DNA of 64,000 nucleotides from Anaerobaca sp035448545 (GCA_035448545.1 DAOTJE010000019.1:21432-85431); one strand, 5' to 3'. Counted from the stretch's first letter, positions 17,636 through 26,312 are shown. Numbers and translations are program-made. Notes: generated from the letters alone by a model not told the origin.

Positions 17636-18616
17636 TCATCTTGGCCGGCGGGCCGCCAACGCCCCCGTGCTTCGACCTGCGTGGGATGGCGGGCGATCGA
17701 TCAGCTTCTTCATCAGAAGCCATGTGCACCAGCCGAACACCACCATGCCGATGCAGAACAGGCTGTACGAGATCCTCCAATCAAGGCCTCGCGTTATCAT
17801 GCTCCATTCCGACATACCCCCGATGCTGGCGATCAGATTCAGAGGCAGAAACACAATGTTGATGAGGGTGAGGTTTTTCAACAAGACGTTCATGTTGTTG
17901 TTCACGATGGTCCCGCGAGCATCCATCAGACCACTCAGGACGGAGCTGTAGATGCCGGCCTGCCGGGCCGCCTGTGCATTGTCAAGGATGATGTCGTCAA
18001 GAACTTCGAGGTGGCGGGGTTGAAAACCATTTTGGGCAGCGATGTTGCGCAGTTTTGCCAGCATGGCGGCGTTGCCCTCGATCGCATCGACGTAGTACAC
18101 GAGGCTTTCACTCAGAGAGAACATCTGAAGCAGATGCTTGTTCTCCATCGACACCGTGATCTTCTTCTCCAACTCGGCGCTGACCTGCTTGATGGCTCTC
18201 AGGTGGCCGACAAAATGGCGGACGGTACGAAGGAAGAACGCCAGCATCACATCCTTGACATCACCCACGTTGCGAAACTCCCGGTCCGCAAAAGACACCT
18301 CGTGCGTGGCGCGCAAAAAGGCCAAACGATCCTGAATGAGCACCAAGCCAACGACGCTCACGCCAAGCTCAATGGAATCGGAGACTGTTGCGTTTTCGGG
18401 CACTTTCCAGATAAGCAGCAATCGCCCGTCTGCGAGTTCGAGTCGTGGGATCTCATCGGGGTCGAGGGTGGAATTCAAGTCGTAGTCGTCAAGCTGAAAT
18501 CGCTCTTGAATGAGCGCCCGCTCGCGATCATCCGGCGCCACCGCAACCAGAATCTGTCCGCAGTCTTGAGGCGATTCAACAAGCCGGTTTCCTACATTCT
18601 CAAAATGTTTTATCAT
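17636..18616 (-). CDS. CorA-family divalent cation transporter with altered GMN motif
   Basis: The ATG at 18616 follows GGAGG by eight bases, giving 326 residues; longer frames lack a ribosome binding site. The N-terminal part has the cytoplasmic alpha/beta funnel. A long helical region follows (LRAIKQVSAELEKKITVSME, then SLVYYVDAIEGNAAMLAKLR) and two C-terminal membrane helices. The loop that should read GMN in CorA reads IGGMSEWS, that is GMS. This divergent class may differ in ion selectivity. The last 15 residues are basic, as in other CorA proteins, though low in complexity. Confidence 0.8.
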   Translation of the reverse strand: MIKHFENVGNRLVESPQDCGQILVAVAPDDRERALIQERFQLDDYDLNSTLDPDEIPRLELADGRLLLIWKVPENATVSDSIELGVSVVGLVLIQDRLAFLRATHEVSFADREFRNVGDVKDVMLAFFLRTVRHFVGHLRAIKQVSAELEKKITVSMENKHLLQMFSLSESLVYYVDAIEGNAAMLAKLRNIAAQNGFQPRHLEVLDDIILDNAQAARQAGIYSSVLSGLMDARGTIVNNNMNVLLKNLTLINIVFLPLNLIASIGGMSEWSMITRGLDWRISYSLFCIGMVVFGWCTWLLMKKLIDRPPSHAGRSTGALAARRPR

Positions 18617-18814
18617 GTTGCGCGCCTCCATGACAGGGAATTCATGGCTCGGCAAAACACCGTCCTTGCCTTCCCCCAAACCCGCATCGGGCACAGGTGA
18701 CCCGACGCGATCCTCTGGACGGGGCTTCAGCATCAGCGACGGCCTGCGGACCCGGACACCCATCGGCCCACATGAGCACTTGGCATGCTACCTCCCGGGT
18801 CCAGAGCGCGGCCA

Positions 18815-18856
18815 CTTGACACAGGCAATCTGACGCAAGCCCGACGCTGTGTCAAG
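18815..18856. other. 10-bp perfect inverted repeat in the corA-ceramidase divergent region
   Basis: The 561-base stretch 18617-19178 lies between divergent genes. It holds CTTGACACAG (18815-18824) facing CTGTGTCAAG (18847-18856), a perfect 10-bp inverted repeat with a 22-nt spacer. Each half contains TTGACA-like bases. It could be an operator or a hairpin. Apart from this repeat and the promoter at 18995-19023, nothing else is recognisable in the stretch. Confidence 0.45.
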
Positions 18857-18994
18857 ACCGAACCGACCGATTCCTGGCATAGCGGCATATTCACAGGCCC
18901 AACGCAAGATCGTCATCCGAGACTCCGACAGTTGCCCCGGCCGCCGGACGGATGGAATCCAGGACCGGGCACAAGAACCCTGCCGTCGTTTGGC

Positions 18995-19023
18995 TTGTTT
19001 GGTTGGACCATCGGACGTATGAT
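18995..19023 (+). promoter_or_regulatory. Predicted promoter of the ceramidase-like gene
   Basis: TTGTTT and TATGAT with 17-base spacing (3/6 and 5/6 matches), about 155 bases ahead of the start codon at 19179. Confidence 0.35.
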
Positions 19024-19178
19024 GTGCACAGATCAACAGAACTACTTTGTCGCTCACCCGAGAAAGGGTGCCATGAGCAGCAGGCGATCGAGATTGACGC
19101 ACAGACGTTTGTCGGGGCCCCGTACCCCGATGGGTTCGACCTGCCCAGAGTCTGAAAACCACCGCTAAGGAAACATCC

Positions 19179-20456
19179 ATGGACCATGCTCGATTTCTCC
19201 GGCCGGCGTGCATCACAGTGGCAGCCAGCCTGCTGTGGGCCGCGCCGGCGGCAGCCACATTTCGCGCGGCGATTGCGGTGCGCTGCGTGACGCCCGAGAC
19301 GCTGCTGCCGGTCTCGGGCGGGGTCGGCCCATCCAGTCCCACGACGAGAAAAGTGGGCGAGCTGACCGTCCGCGCGATGGTGCTGGAGCGGAATGGGACC
19401 CGCGTGGCAATTTGCAGCACCGACTTTCTCGGCTTCCCGGGCGTCCTGTGCGAGAAGGTCCGCGAGCAGGTCTTCCGCGTGCCGGCCGACCATATCCTGA
19501 TCGGCGCGACCCATACGCACAGCGCCCCAGACTGCTACGGCTTCCCCGACCAGACGGGCCAGACCTCGTGCGATCTGGCCTATCTCGACAGCATCTGCTC
19601 CGCGCTGGCACAGGCGATCGACGACGCCTCCGCAGACTTGCAGCCAGCGACCGTCAAGATCGCTACCGGCAACGCCCAGGGCAGGATCGCCTACAATTAC
19701 TACGCCGAGAGACTGTACGATCCGCGATGTCACGTGCTCCAGGTGCTCGGCCGAGACCGTAAGCCAATTGCCACGCTCGTCAACTACGCCTGCCATCCCG
19801 AAGTGCTCGGCTCGGACCAGGGCATCCTCAGTCCCGATTTCGTCGGACCGCTGTACGACCGAATCGAGGCGAAAGGAGGCGGCACGGGGATTTTCCTGAA
19901 CTCCGCGCAGGGCGGCATGGTCACCGCCGACTGCCGCGGGCCGGACGGCAAAGACATTCGGACGTGGGACGAGTGCATTCGAATCGGCCATTTGCTGGCC
20001 GATGAGGCGCTGCGCATCGTGGGCGATGCGCCGATCCAGGACGATCCCGAACTGCTCTGCAGGAGCGCGACCATGCGGCTGCCGGTCGAGAACGACATGC
20101 TGCGCGCGGTCGTGCAGCTTTCGCCGCTGGGCTTCCAGCTGGACGACGAAGGCTGTGTTGCGACGCGAATCCACGTCGTGAACGTCGGCGACGCCCAGAT
20201 GGCGACGATCCCGGGCGAGGCGCTGCCCAACATCGGGTACTACCTCAAGCGCAAAATGCACGGCCGGCACAACTTCCTGCTCGGCCTGACCAACGACGCC
20301 TTCGGCTACATTCTGACCAAAGAGGATTTCGACAGCTTCGATCGGTACGACTACATCACCCGCACCAGCCTCGGAGAGCGAACGGGCGAGATTCTCGTCA
20401 CGAGCATCCTCGAACTCGTCAATACCTGTCCGCGTCCGGCCGCCGCAACGCATTAG
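19179..20456 (+). CDS. Secreted protein related to neutral/alkaline non-lysosomal ceramidase
   Basis: The 425-residue protein starts at 19179 after AAGGAAA and has a signal peptide ending near APAAATF. The core resembles the neutral ceramidase N-terminal domain: AIAVRCVTPETLLPVSGG, the metal-site segment IGATHTHSAPDCYG, NYACHPEVLG and FLNSAQGGM. The HTHSAP and NYACHPE histidines match the zinc-binding positions of that family. Planctomycetes have many such short homologues without the C-terminal domain, probably amidohydrolases of unknown substrate. It stands alone between the corA divergent region and lnt. Confidence 0.75.
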   Translation: MDHARFLRPACITVAASLLWAAPAAATFRAAIAVRCVTPETLLPVSGGVGPSSPTTRKVGELTVRAMVLERNGTRVAICSTDFLGFPGVLCEKVREQVFRVPADHILIGATHTHSAPDCYGFPDQTGQTSCDLAYLDSICSALAQAIDDASADLQPATVKIATGNAQGRIAYNYYAERLYDPRCHVLQVLGRDRKPIATLVNYACHPEVLGSDQGILSPDFVGPLYDRIEAKGGGTGIFLNSAQGGMVTADCRGPDGKDIRTWDECIRIGHLLADEALRIVGDAPIQDDPELLCRSATMRLPVENDMLRAVVQLSPLGFQLDDEGCVATRIHVVNVGDAQMATIPGEALPNIGYYLKRKMHGRHNFLLGLTNDAFGYILTKEDFDSFDRYDYITRTSLGERTGEILVTSILELVNTCPRPAAATH

Positions 20457-20474
20457 AGGTCACGTACCCCCGCC

Positions 20475-20493
20475 GCCCGCAACTCATGCGGGC
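20475..20493 (+). terminator. Hairpin after the ceramidase-like gene
   Basis: GCCCGCA and TGCGGGC form a perfect 7-bp stem with a 5-nt loop, 19 bases after the stop at 20456. There is no T-run. The remaining bases to the lnt start (20494-20833) contain no gene I can support. Confidence 0.4.
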
Positions 20494-20833
20494 ACCCCGG
20501 CGGCCTTTCGGCCAGGGACCGTCAGCGTATGGACGGCTTCGGCTGAGCGTGGCGTCACCCTGTCACCCTCGTCGAGGTTGATTTGGCAGGCCAGTGTTGT
20601 CGCGTACGGGGCCTTGAAATGCATCGCCACGTCGATCTCCGACGGGGCGCGAAGTGCCCCGACGTACAGAGTCACCTGTACGGTCGGACGGTCGGGTGTC
20701 CCGGATGCGCATCGCTCGTCGAATCGCCGATCATCAATCAACAATCCATAGTCAATCATCCGTTCAGAAGATAGAATGTCGCCATGACTGATTCGCGAAA
20801 TCGAACCCTGAACAGCGACAGCGGCGATTCTCG

Positions 20834-22633
20834 ATGACCAGGAAGGCATTGTCTCTGGTGGTTCTGCTGGCCGCTTCGGCTGCGCTGCTGAGTGTGATCC
20901 AGGCGCCCGTCGACTGGTCGTTCCTCGCGTGGGCAGCCATGGTGCCACTTGCGCTGGCCTGCCGGCCCGAGGTGCGACCCCGAACACTGGTGCTCGTGGC
21001 CTGGTTTGTCGGCACCGCATACTGGCTGACAAACATCTACTGGATCGCGCCGATCACCATTGCCGGCTGGCTGGCTATGGGCGTCTACCTCGCCCTGCTC
21101 TGGCCTCTGCTGGCCTTGGCGATCCGCTTCTGCCGGGCCCGCAGTATCCCAATGGCATTGCTATTGCCTATCCTGGTCGTCGGAGCCGAGCGGCTCCAGG
21201 GTTTCCCGCTGGGCGGCTTCTTCTGGCGTCTGCTGGGCCACAGCCAGTACGCCCACCTCCCGCTGATCCAGATCGCCGACCTCTTCGGCGCCGCGGGTGT
21301 CTCGTTCCTGGTCGCGGCGGTCAACGGCGTCCTGGCGGATTGGACCGAATGGTGGATTTCAACTCGTAGGGTGTGCATGGCACACCAGCTCGACAACGTG
21401 GCCAGAGAAAGGGTGTGCGGTGCACACCCTACGAGAATCGCCATCGGAACGGTGGCAACAATTCTGGCCGTTGCCGGAACAGTCGGCTACGGACACTGGC
21501 GCATCAAGCAGGCCGCCAAAGCTGTCACGGACGGTCCGCTGGTGGCGGCGCTTCAGTCGAATGTGCCCCAGTCGGTCAAGAACAGCCACATGGCCAGCGA
21601 CGAGCTGTTCGCCGAGTTGCTGGAGATGAGCCGGGCAGCTGCAGCGGCCGGCGCCGAACTGATCGCCTGGCCCGAAACAATGGTCCAGGCTTACTTGCAA
21701 CCCGAGCTTTGGCGCTACTTTGAAGACCCCAACGAGGACAGGGCGTTCCATGAGGCCTTGATCGCCCACGCGACGAACACCGCCTATCTGCTGGTCGGCG
21801 CCTACGGGGGCGAGATCATGAAAGATACACAGGGCAAGCTCTACGTAGGTCAGTACAATGCGGCTTGTCTTTATCGGCCCGATGGGACAAGGGACCCGAA
21901 CCGCTACGACAAGATTCACTTGGTCCTGTTCGGCGAGTACATCCCCTTCCGACGCAGCTTCAACTGGCTCTACCAACAGCTCAAACGCTTCGCCCCTGAG
22001 GAATACAACTACGATTACTCGCTCGAACGCGGCACACACTACACCGTCTATGAAATGACCACGCCGATCCGCGGCACCGAGCCGAGCGTTGCACCGCAAA
22101 CGTCCGAATCGACGTATCACTTCGGCACGATCATTTGTTATGAGGACGCAATCCCATACATCGCCCGGAATTTCGCCCTCGATGAAAAGGGCCGAAAACG
22201 CGTCGACTGGCTCGTCAACATCAGCAACGACGGCTGGTTCGTCCGTTTCCTGGACGAGCCGCCCCGCGTGATCCCGAGCTCCGAATTGGCCCAGCACGCT
22301 GCCATTTGCGTGTTTCGAGCGGTGGAGAACCGCCTTCCCGTGCTGCGCAGTGTCAACACAGGCATCAGTTGCCTGATCGATTCTTCCGGCCGCATCCGCA
22401 ACGACCCGATCGCATCGAGCGAGGGATTTCCCCCGCAGGCAATGCGACGAACCGGCTTGTCCGGATGGCTCCTCGAGAAAATGCCGATAGACACCAGGGT
22501 GACGTTCTACAGCCGTCACGGCCAGTGGTTGGACACCGGCTGTGCCGTTGCGTTCGTCGCGGTCCTGGTCGTGCCCGCCGCCGTCGGCCTGGCACGGCGC
22601 AGGGCCCGAAAGCCGGCGAAGCCGTCGGCCTGA
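20834..22633 (+). CDS. lnt: Apolipoprotein N-acyltransferase
   Basis: The 599-residue protein has an N-terminal membrane domain (several helices in the first 250 residues) and a periplasmic nitrilase-type domain. The catalytic Glu is in LIAWPETMVQAYL (about residue 280), the Lys in YDKIHLVLFGEYIPF (about 360) and the Cys in IICYEDAIP (about 435). A last membrane helix lies near the C-terminus. The enzyme adds the third acyl chain to lipoproteins in the inner membrane, which fits the many lipobox proteins in this window. A 73-base palindromic element (21363-21435) is read in frame as about 24 extra residues in the loop between two membrane helices. No strong ribosome binding site is seen. Confidence 0.9.
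   Translation: MTRKALSLVVLLAASAALLSVIQAPVDWSFLAWAAMVPLALACRPEVRPRTLVLVAWFVGTAYWLTNIYWIAPITIAGWLAMGVYLALLWPLLALAIRFCRARSIPMALLLPILVVGAERLQGFPLGGFFWRLLGHSQYAHLPLIQIADLFGAAGVSFLVAAVNGVLADWTEWWISTRRVCMAHQLDNVARERVCGAHPTRIAIGTVATILAVAGTVGYGHWRIKQAAKAVTDGPLVAALQSNVPQSVKNSHMASDELFAELLEMSRAAAAAGAELIAWPETMVQAYLQPELWRYFEDPNEDRAFHEALIAHATNTAYLLVGAYGGEIMKDTQGKLYVGQYNAACLYRPDGTRDPNRYDKIHLVLFGEYIPFRRSFNWLYQQLKRFAPEEYNYDYSLERGTHYTVYEMTTPIRGTEPSVAPQTSESTYHFGTIICYEDAIPYIARNFALDEKGRKRVDWLVNISNDGWFVRFLDEPPRVIPSSELAQHAAICVFRAVENRLPVLRSVNTGISCLIDSSGRIRNDPIASSEGFPPQAMRRTGLSGWLLEKMPIDTRVTFYSRHGQWLDTGCAVAFVAVLVVPAAVGLARRRARKPAKPSA
21363..21435. repeat. Palindromic repeat inserted in frame within lnt
   Basis: A perfect 14-bp terminal inverted repeat, CTCGTAGGGTGTGC (21363-21376) and GCACACCCTACGAG (21422-21435), encloses inner hairpins GGTGTGC-AT-GGCACACC and GGGTGTGCGGTGCACACCC. 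The element is translated as TRRVCMAHQLDNVARERVCG and a few more residues between two Lnt membrane helices. It looks like a small non-autonomous palindromic repeat of the REP/MITE type. Confidence 0.75.
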
Positions 22634-22669
22634 CCCAGAGGAACAGTCCGGATTTACAGGGTTCTCGAC

Positions 22670-23710
22670 ATGCACGTACGCGCGTCATTGCGGATCATCC
22701 CCATCGTTTGCGTTCTTCTCGCGGCCTGTGGATGCCAGCCGGCGGCGCAAAGCCCCTCCTCCGCCCAGAACCAGATCGTATCGCCGCCATTCCAGCCCAT
22801 CCCCGGCGATCCTCCGACAGTGGCGCGTCAGATCGTTTTCGACGGCCTGTCGAATCCCGATCCGCGTATTCGCTCGAATGCGGCCGAAGTGGTTGCCATG
22901 ACGGGCGAGGTACGCTTCATGCCAAGGGTCCAGCCTCTGCTGCGGGATCCTGCCGTCCCCGTTCGTTTTCTCGCGGCCCTGGCGGTGGGCGACCTCCAGT
23001 ACAGCCTGGCGAAGGATGAGGTTGGCGTCCTGTTGAACGACCAGGACCAGAACGTGCGGATCGCCGCCGCCTACGCCCTGATGAAGCTGGGCCAGCCGGG
23101 GTACTTCGAGGTGATACGCGATGCGGCCGCCAGCCCCGACCAGACCGTCCGCGCCAATGCCGTTCTTCTGCTCGGCAAGAGCGGCCGGCAGGAAGCCCTG
23201 CGATACCTCTACTGGACCTTGCAGAGCAAGGACTCCGCCGACAAGGTCCTGCTCCAGGCGGTCGAATCGATCGCCATGCTCAAGGATACGCGGATTTATC
23301 CCAAGCTCTGGGCACAGCTGATCAGTGCCTATGCCGACGACCGCATCGTGGGCATCCGAGCAATGGGCGCGCTGGGTACCGAGGAGGCCAGGAACGCGAT
23401 CGCCACGCTGCTCGACGACGCGGTGCTGGAGGTTCGTCTGGCGGCCGCCGCCCAGCTCGGCAAGCTCGGCCAGACCACCGGTGAGCCCCAGGTTCAGGCG
23501 GTGTTCGACAAGAACCTCCTGACCAACATGGACCCGACCAGCGCCGAGCGCGTCCGGGTCTGGACAGCCCTGGCCATCGGGGAGATCGCCACAACCAACC
23601 TGCTGCGGCGTCTTCCCGACATGCTCCAGGACCCGTCCAATGCCGTCCGCCTGGCCGCCGCCAAAGGCGTCCTCCTCGTGGAACGCCGACGATACGCCCA
23701 GCCACAGTAG
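22670..23710 (+). CDS. HEAT-repeat lipoprotein
   Basis: This 346-residue protein follows lnt by 36 bases. The signal peptide ends in a lipobox, LLAACGC. The body is a run of HEAT/PBS-lyase-type helical repeats of about 30-35 residues: DPRIRSNAAEVVAMTG, DPAVPVRFLAALAVGD, DQNVRIAAAYALMKLG, DQTVRANAVLLLGKSG, DAVLEVRLAAAAQLGKLG and DPSNAVRLAAAKGVLL. Such solenoids bind proteins, so an envelope scaffold role is likely, but the partner is unknown. Its position after the lipoprotein acyltransferase is consistent with its own need for lipidation. Confidence 0.8.
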   Translation: MHVRASLRIIPIVCVLLAACGCQPAAQSPSSAQNQIVSPPFQPIPGDPPTVARQIVFDGLSNPDPRIRSNAAEVVAMTGEVRFMPRVQPLLRDPAVPVRFLAALAVGDLQYSLAKDEVGVLLNDQDQNVRIAAAYALMKLGQPGYFEVIRDAAASPDQTVRANAVLLLGKSGRQEALRYLYWTLQSKDSADKVLLQAVESIAMLKDTRIYPKLWAQLISAYADDRIVGIRAMGALGTEEARNAIATLLDDAVLEVRLAAAAQLGKLGQTTGEPQVQAVFDKNLLTNMDPTSAERVRVWTALAIGEIATTNLLRRLPDMLQDPSNAVRLAAAKGVLLVERRRYAQPQ

Positions 23711-23778
23711 GAAGAACGGCCCGGCTCAAAGCGTCGGCGCGATAGAATCTCCGACCCTCCGGTTTGCAGACATCCCGC

Positions 23779-23808
23779 TTGACACAGACTGTCCCGGCGT
23801 CCTATAAT
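23779..23808 (+). promoter_or_regulatory. Perfect-consensus sigma-70 promoter upstream of the mre operon
   Basis: TTGACA (23779-23784) and TATAAT (23803-23808) are both exact consensus hexamers with 18-base spacing. This is the best promoter in the window. It lies 285 bases before the first gene of the coiled-coil/mreBCD operon. The transcribed leader contains a hairpin, GAATCGC/GCGATTT, near 23860-23890. The stretch 23711-24092 holds no gene. Confidence 0.7.
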
Positions 23809-23903
23809 GGCATTGTCACTGGCGGAGATCGGCGACAGCCCAGGTACAGGTAAGACCCGAATCGCATAAACCCGTTCTATTTGGGCGATTTAGGAAAAAT
23901 GAC

Positions 23904-23932
23904 TTGACCTTTGGGGGCCTCGGGCGTAAAAT
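23904..23932 (+). promoter_or_regulatory. Second promoter of the mre operon
   Basis: TTGACC and TAAAAT with 17-base spacing (5/6 each), 125 bases downstream of the perfect promoter. Tandem promoters suggest strong or dual control of the morphogenesis operon. Confidence 0.6.
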
Positions 23933-24092
23933 TATAGTACGCAGTTGCAGCATCGCGACGTGGGCCGGAGGTATTGAACTCCTGCAGCAACGAGGCTCTC
24001 CAGACTGCTCTTGAGGAACACGGCCCCAACGTCCGATAGCATGGGACCGCGCAGGTATGCAAGAACGTACTGATTGGTGAAAGGAGCCTGTC

Positions 24093-24965
24093 TTGAGTAC
24101 GCTTACGAAGGTTCTGATTGTCCTGCTGACAGTCTTTTCCATCTTCCTCTGCGGCATCGTGGTGACCTACGTCGCTAACGCGGACAACCAAAAGAAGATC
24201 GCTCAAGATGCCACGCGAGACCTGCGGGCCGCCCGAGCGGCGCGGGAGGCCGCTCAGAACGACTTGGCTGCCGCCAAGGAGCAGGCCGATCAGATGCGGC
24301 GGGACCTGGAAGCACAGATGAACCAATTGACGGTGACCATCACCGACCTCCAGGCCAAACTCGAAAGCGTCCAGCGAGAGAACACCCAGATGAGCCAGCG
24401 GGTCCGGGACATGGGCGCCTCGGTCCAGCAGGCCAATGAACTGCAGGCCAGCCAGATGCAGCAGGCCCAGGCCGCCCAGCAGCAAGTGGCCACACTGGAG
24501 GCGGAACGCACACGATTGGAGAAAGAGCTCGCGGAGACCGACCAGACGCTGATGGAGAAGATGGCTATCGTCGCACAGTTGGAGGAGAGGGTCAAGCAGT
24601 TGATCGAAGCCAACCAGGAGCTGGAGACGCGCGTCAATCAGTACCTGCGGCCGTCGGGCCTGACGACCGCCGCTCCGATGACGGTGACCCAGCAAACAGG
24701 GATCGCTGTTCCGGCGGCCCCGGTCGCCAGAGACATCGGCCTGAATGCACGCATCTCCGCCGTCGACATCAAGAACGCCTTGGCCGAGTTGTCCATCGGT
24801 TCGGCCGCCGGCGTCCGGCCCGACATGAGGTTCCACGTCACCAGAGACCAGCAGTTCGTCTGTGACATTCGAATCCTGGATGTCGGTCCCGATCAGTCGG
24901 TCGGTATTCTCGAGAAGATTCAGGTGGCGCCCCGCGTCGGGGACGTGGCGGCGACCAATCTGTGA
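24093..24965 (+). CDS. Membrane-anchored coiled-coil protein heading the mre operon
   Basis: This 290-residue protein begins with a TTG at 24093, supported by AAAGGAG seven bases upstream. One N-terminal membrane helix (VLIVLLTVFSIFLCGIVVTY) is followed by a long coiled coil, residues about 35-185, very rich in Gln, Glu and Ala (for example AQQQVATLEAERTRLEKELA). A small beta-rich domain at the C-terminus (about 205-290) contains GLNARISAVDIKNALAELSI and a VRPDMRF-type turn. It is predicted to face the periplasm. Its place at the head of the mreBCD-PBP2 operon suggests a role in the elongation complex. It matches no named family I know. Confidence 0.75.
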   Translation: MSTLTKVLIVLLTVFSIFLCGIVVTYVANADNQKKIAQDATRDLRAARAAREAAQNDLAAAKEQADQMRRDLEAQMNQLTVTITDLQAKLESVQRENTQMSQRVRDMGASVQQANELQASQMQQAQAAQQQVATLEAERTRLEKELAETDQTLMEKMAIVAQLEERVKQLIEANQELETRVNQYLRPSGLTTAAPMTVTQQTGIAVPAAPVARDIGLNARISAVDIKNALAELSIGSAAGVRPDMRFHVTRDQQFVCDIRILDVGPDQSVGILEKIQVAPRVGDVAATNL

Positions 24966-25028
24966 TGGGAACCACTCGCGACCCGGCCTGCCCAAGGCCC
25001 TCGCGTTGAACCGGGAGGTTGATCCACC

Positions 25029-25187
25029 ATGAGTCCGATGCCTCAGCGTTCCGCCAAGCTGTCCGTGCCCAGCAACCTGTACACAGCCATCCTGGCCGTC
25101 GCGCTCGGAGCAGTGGTGGCGACGGCCGCGTTCGTCGCGTTCCAGTGCTACAGCCAGTACGGCACGATTTTTGGCATGCCCCAATAG
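25029..25187 (+). CDS. 52-residue single-pass membrane protein upstream of mreB
   Basis: The ATG at 25029 has GGGAGGT ten bases upstream. The product (MSPMPQRSAKLSVPSNLYTA, then a hydrophobic helix ILAVALGAVVATAAFVAFQC and a short tail) is a small single-pass membrane protein with a basic N-terminus, so its C-terminus should lie outside. It sits between the coiled-coil protein and mreB on the same strand with short gaps, so co-expression is likely. No family is recognised. Confidence 0.7.
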   Translation: MSPMPQRSAKLSVPSNLYTAILAVALGAVVATAAFVAFQCYSQYGTIFGMPQ

Positions 25188-25194
25188 AATCCTC

Positions 25195-25224
25195 TTGACG
25201 ATTTCGCCCCCCGGCCACGACAAT
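25195..25224 (+). promoter_or_regulatory. Possible internal promoter for mreB
   Basis: TTGACG and GACAAT are spaced by 18 bases, 33 bases before the mreB start codon. It could allow mreBCD expression apart from the two upstream genes. The -10 match is only 4/6. Confidence 0.3.
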
Positions 25225-25256
25225 ATCCAATGGCCAGCTGAGAAAGGAGTCGCTTC

Positions 25257-26312
25257 GTGCTATTGGATTCAATCCTCGGCATGTTCAGTATGGATATGGG
25301 TATCGACCTCGGTACCTGTTCCACCCTGGTATGCGTCCGGGACAAGGGCATCGTTCTGAACGAACCGTCCGTGGTTGCGGTGCGCAAAGGGACCAATATC
25401 GTCCTGAACGACGGGGAAGCGGTCGGCCTGGTGGCCCGCGAGATGCTCGGCAAGACCCCCGGGTCCATCAGCGCCATCCGGCCGCTCAAGGACGGGGTGA
25501 TCAGCGACTTCGAAGTCACCGAGGCGATGCTGAGCTATTTCATCCGAAAGGTGCACGGCCGGGGCGGCCTGGTGCGACCGCGCGTGGTCATCGCGGTCCC
25601 GAGCGGCATCACCGCCGTCGAGCGCCGTGCCGTGGTCGACAGCGCCGAGCGAGCGGGAGCCCGCAAGGTGTACTTGGTGGATGAGCCCATGGCGGCGGGA
25701 ATCGGGGCGGGCCTGCCCATCACCGAACCGACCGCCTCGATGATCGTCGACATCGGAGGCGGAACCACGGAAGTGGCCATCATGAGTCTGGCCGATATCG
25801 CCACCGCCGAGTCGATCCGCATCGGCGGAGACGACATGGACGAGGCGGTAATCAACCACCTCAAGAAAACCTATAACCTCCTGATCGGCGAGGCGAGAGC
25901 CGAGAAGGTCAAGATCGCCATCGGCTCGGCTGCGCCGCTGCAGGAAGAGCTGACGATGGAGATCGCCGGACGAGACACCATATCCGGGCTGCCCCGCAAA
26001 ATCGTCATCACCAGCGAGGAGATCCGCGAGGCGCTGAAGGACCCCATCACCGCAATCATCGACGCCGTGACAACCACCTTGGAGAAGGCCGAGCCGGAAC
26101 TGGCAGCCGATCTGATCGAGAACGGCATCCACATCTGCGGAGGCGGATCGTGCCTGCGGGGGCTCGATACCGTTCTGACCAACGCCACGGGGCTGAAAGT
26201 CCATACCGTCGAGGACCCGCTCAGTTGCGTCGCCAGAGGCACGAGCGTCTATCTCGAAAACCTGGAGATCTGGAAGGACACGATGGATCACAGCGAACGA
26301 GGATGGGAGTAG
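25257..26312 (+). CDS. mreB: Rod shape-determining actin homologue MreB
   Basis: The 351-residue protein starts at a GTG with AAAGGAG eight bases upstream. Actin-superfamily motifs are intact: phosphate-1 GIDLGTCST (residues 15-23), connect-1 RPLKDGVISDFEVTEAML, phosphate-2 VDIGGGTTEVAIMSL, the adenosine motif GGGSCLRGLD, and VVIAVPSGITAVERRAV. MreB filaments on the inner membrane guide lateral peptidoglycan synthesis together with MreC, MreD, RodA and PBP2. mreC, mreD and PBP2 follow directly. No rodA is seen in the window. Confidence 0.97.
   Translation: MLLDSILGMFSMDMGIDLGTCSTLVCVRDKGIVLNEPSVVAVRKGTNIVLNDGEAVGLVAREMLGKTPGSISAIRPLKDGVISDFEVTEAMLSYFIRKVHGRGGLVRPRVVIAVPSGITAVERRAVVDSAERAGARKVYLVDEPMAAGIGAGLPITEPTASMIVDIGGGTTEVAIMSLADIATAESIRIGGDDMDEAVINHLKKTYNLLIGEARAEKVKIAIGSAAPLQEELTMEIAGRDTISGLPRKIVITSEEIREALKDPITAIIDAVTTTLEKAEPELAADLIENGIHICGGGSCLRGLDTVLTNATGLKVHTVEDPLSCVARGTSVYLENLEIWKDTMDHSERGWE

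Noticed and set aside
18891..20453. 520-codon minus-strand frame opposite the ceramidase-like gene
   Set aside because: Shadow of a gene with zinc-site motifs and a signal peptide on the plus strand.
20484..21032. 182-codon minus-strand frame upstream of and into lnt
   Set aside because: Overlaps the lnt start; product is low-complexity and unrecognised, without a start signal.
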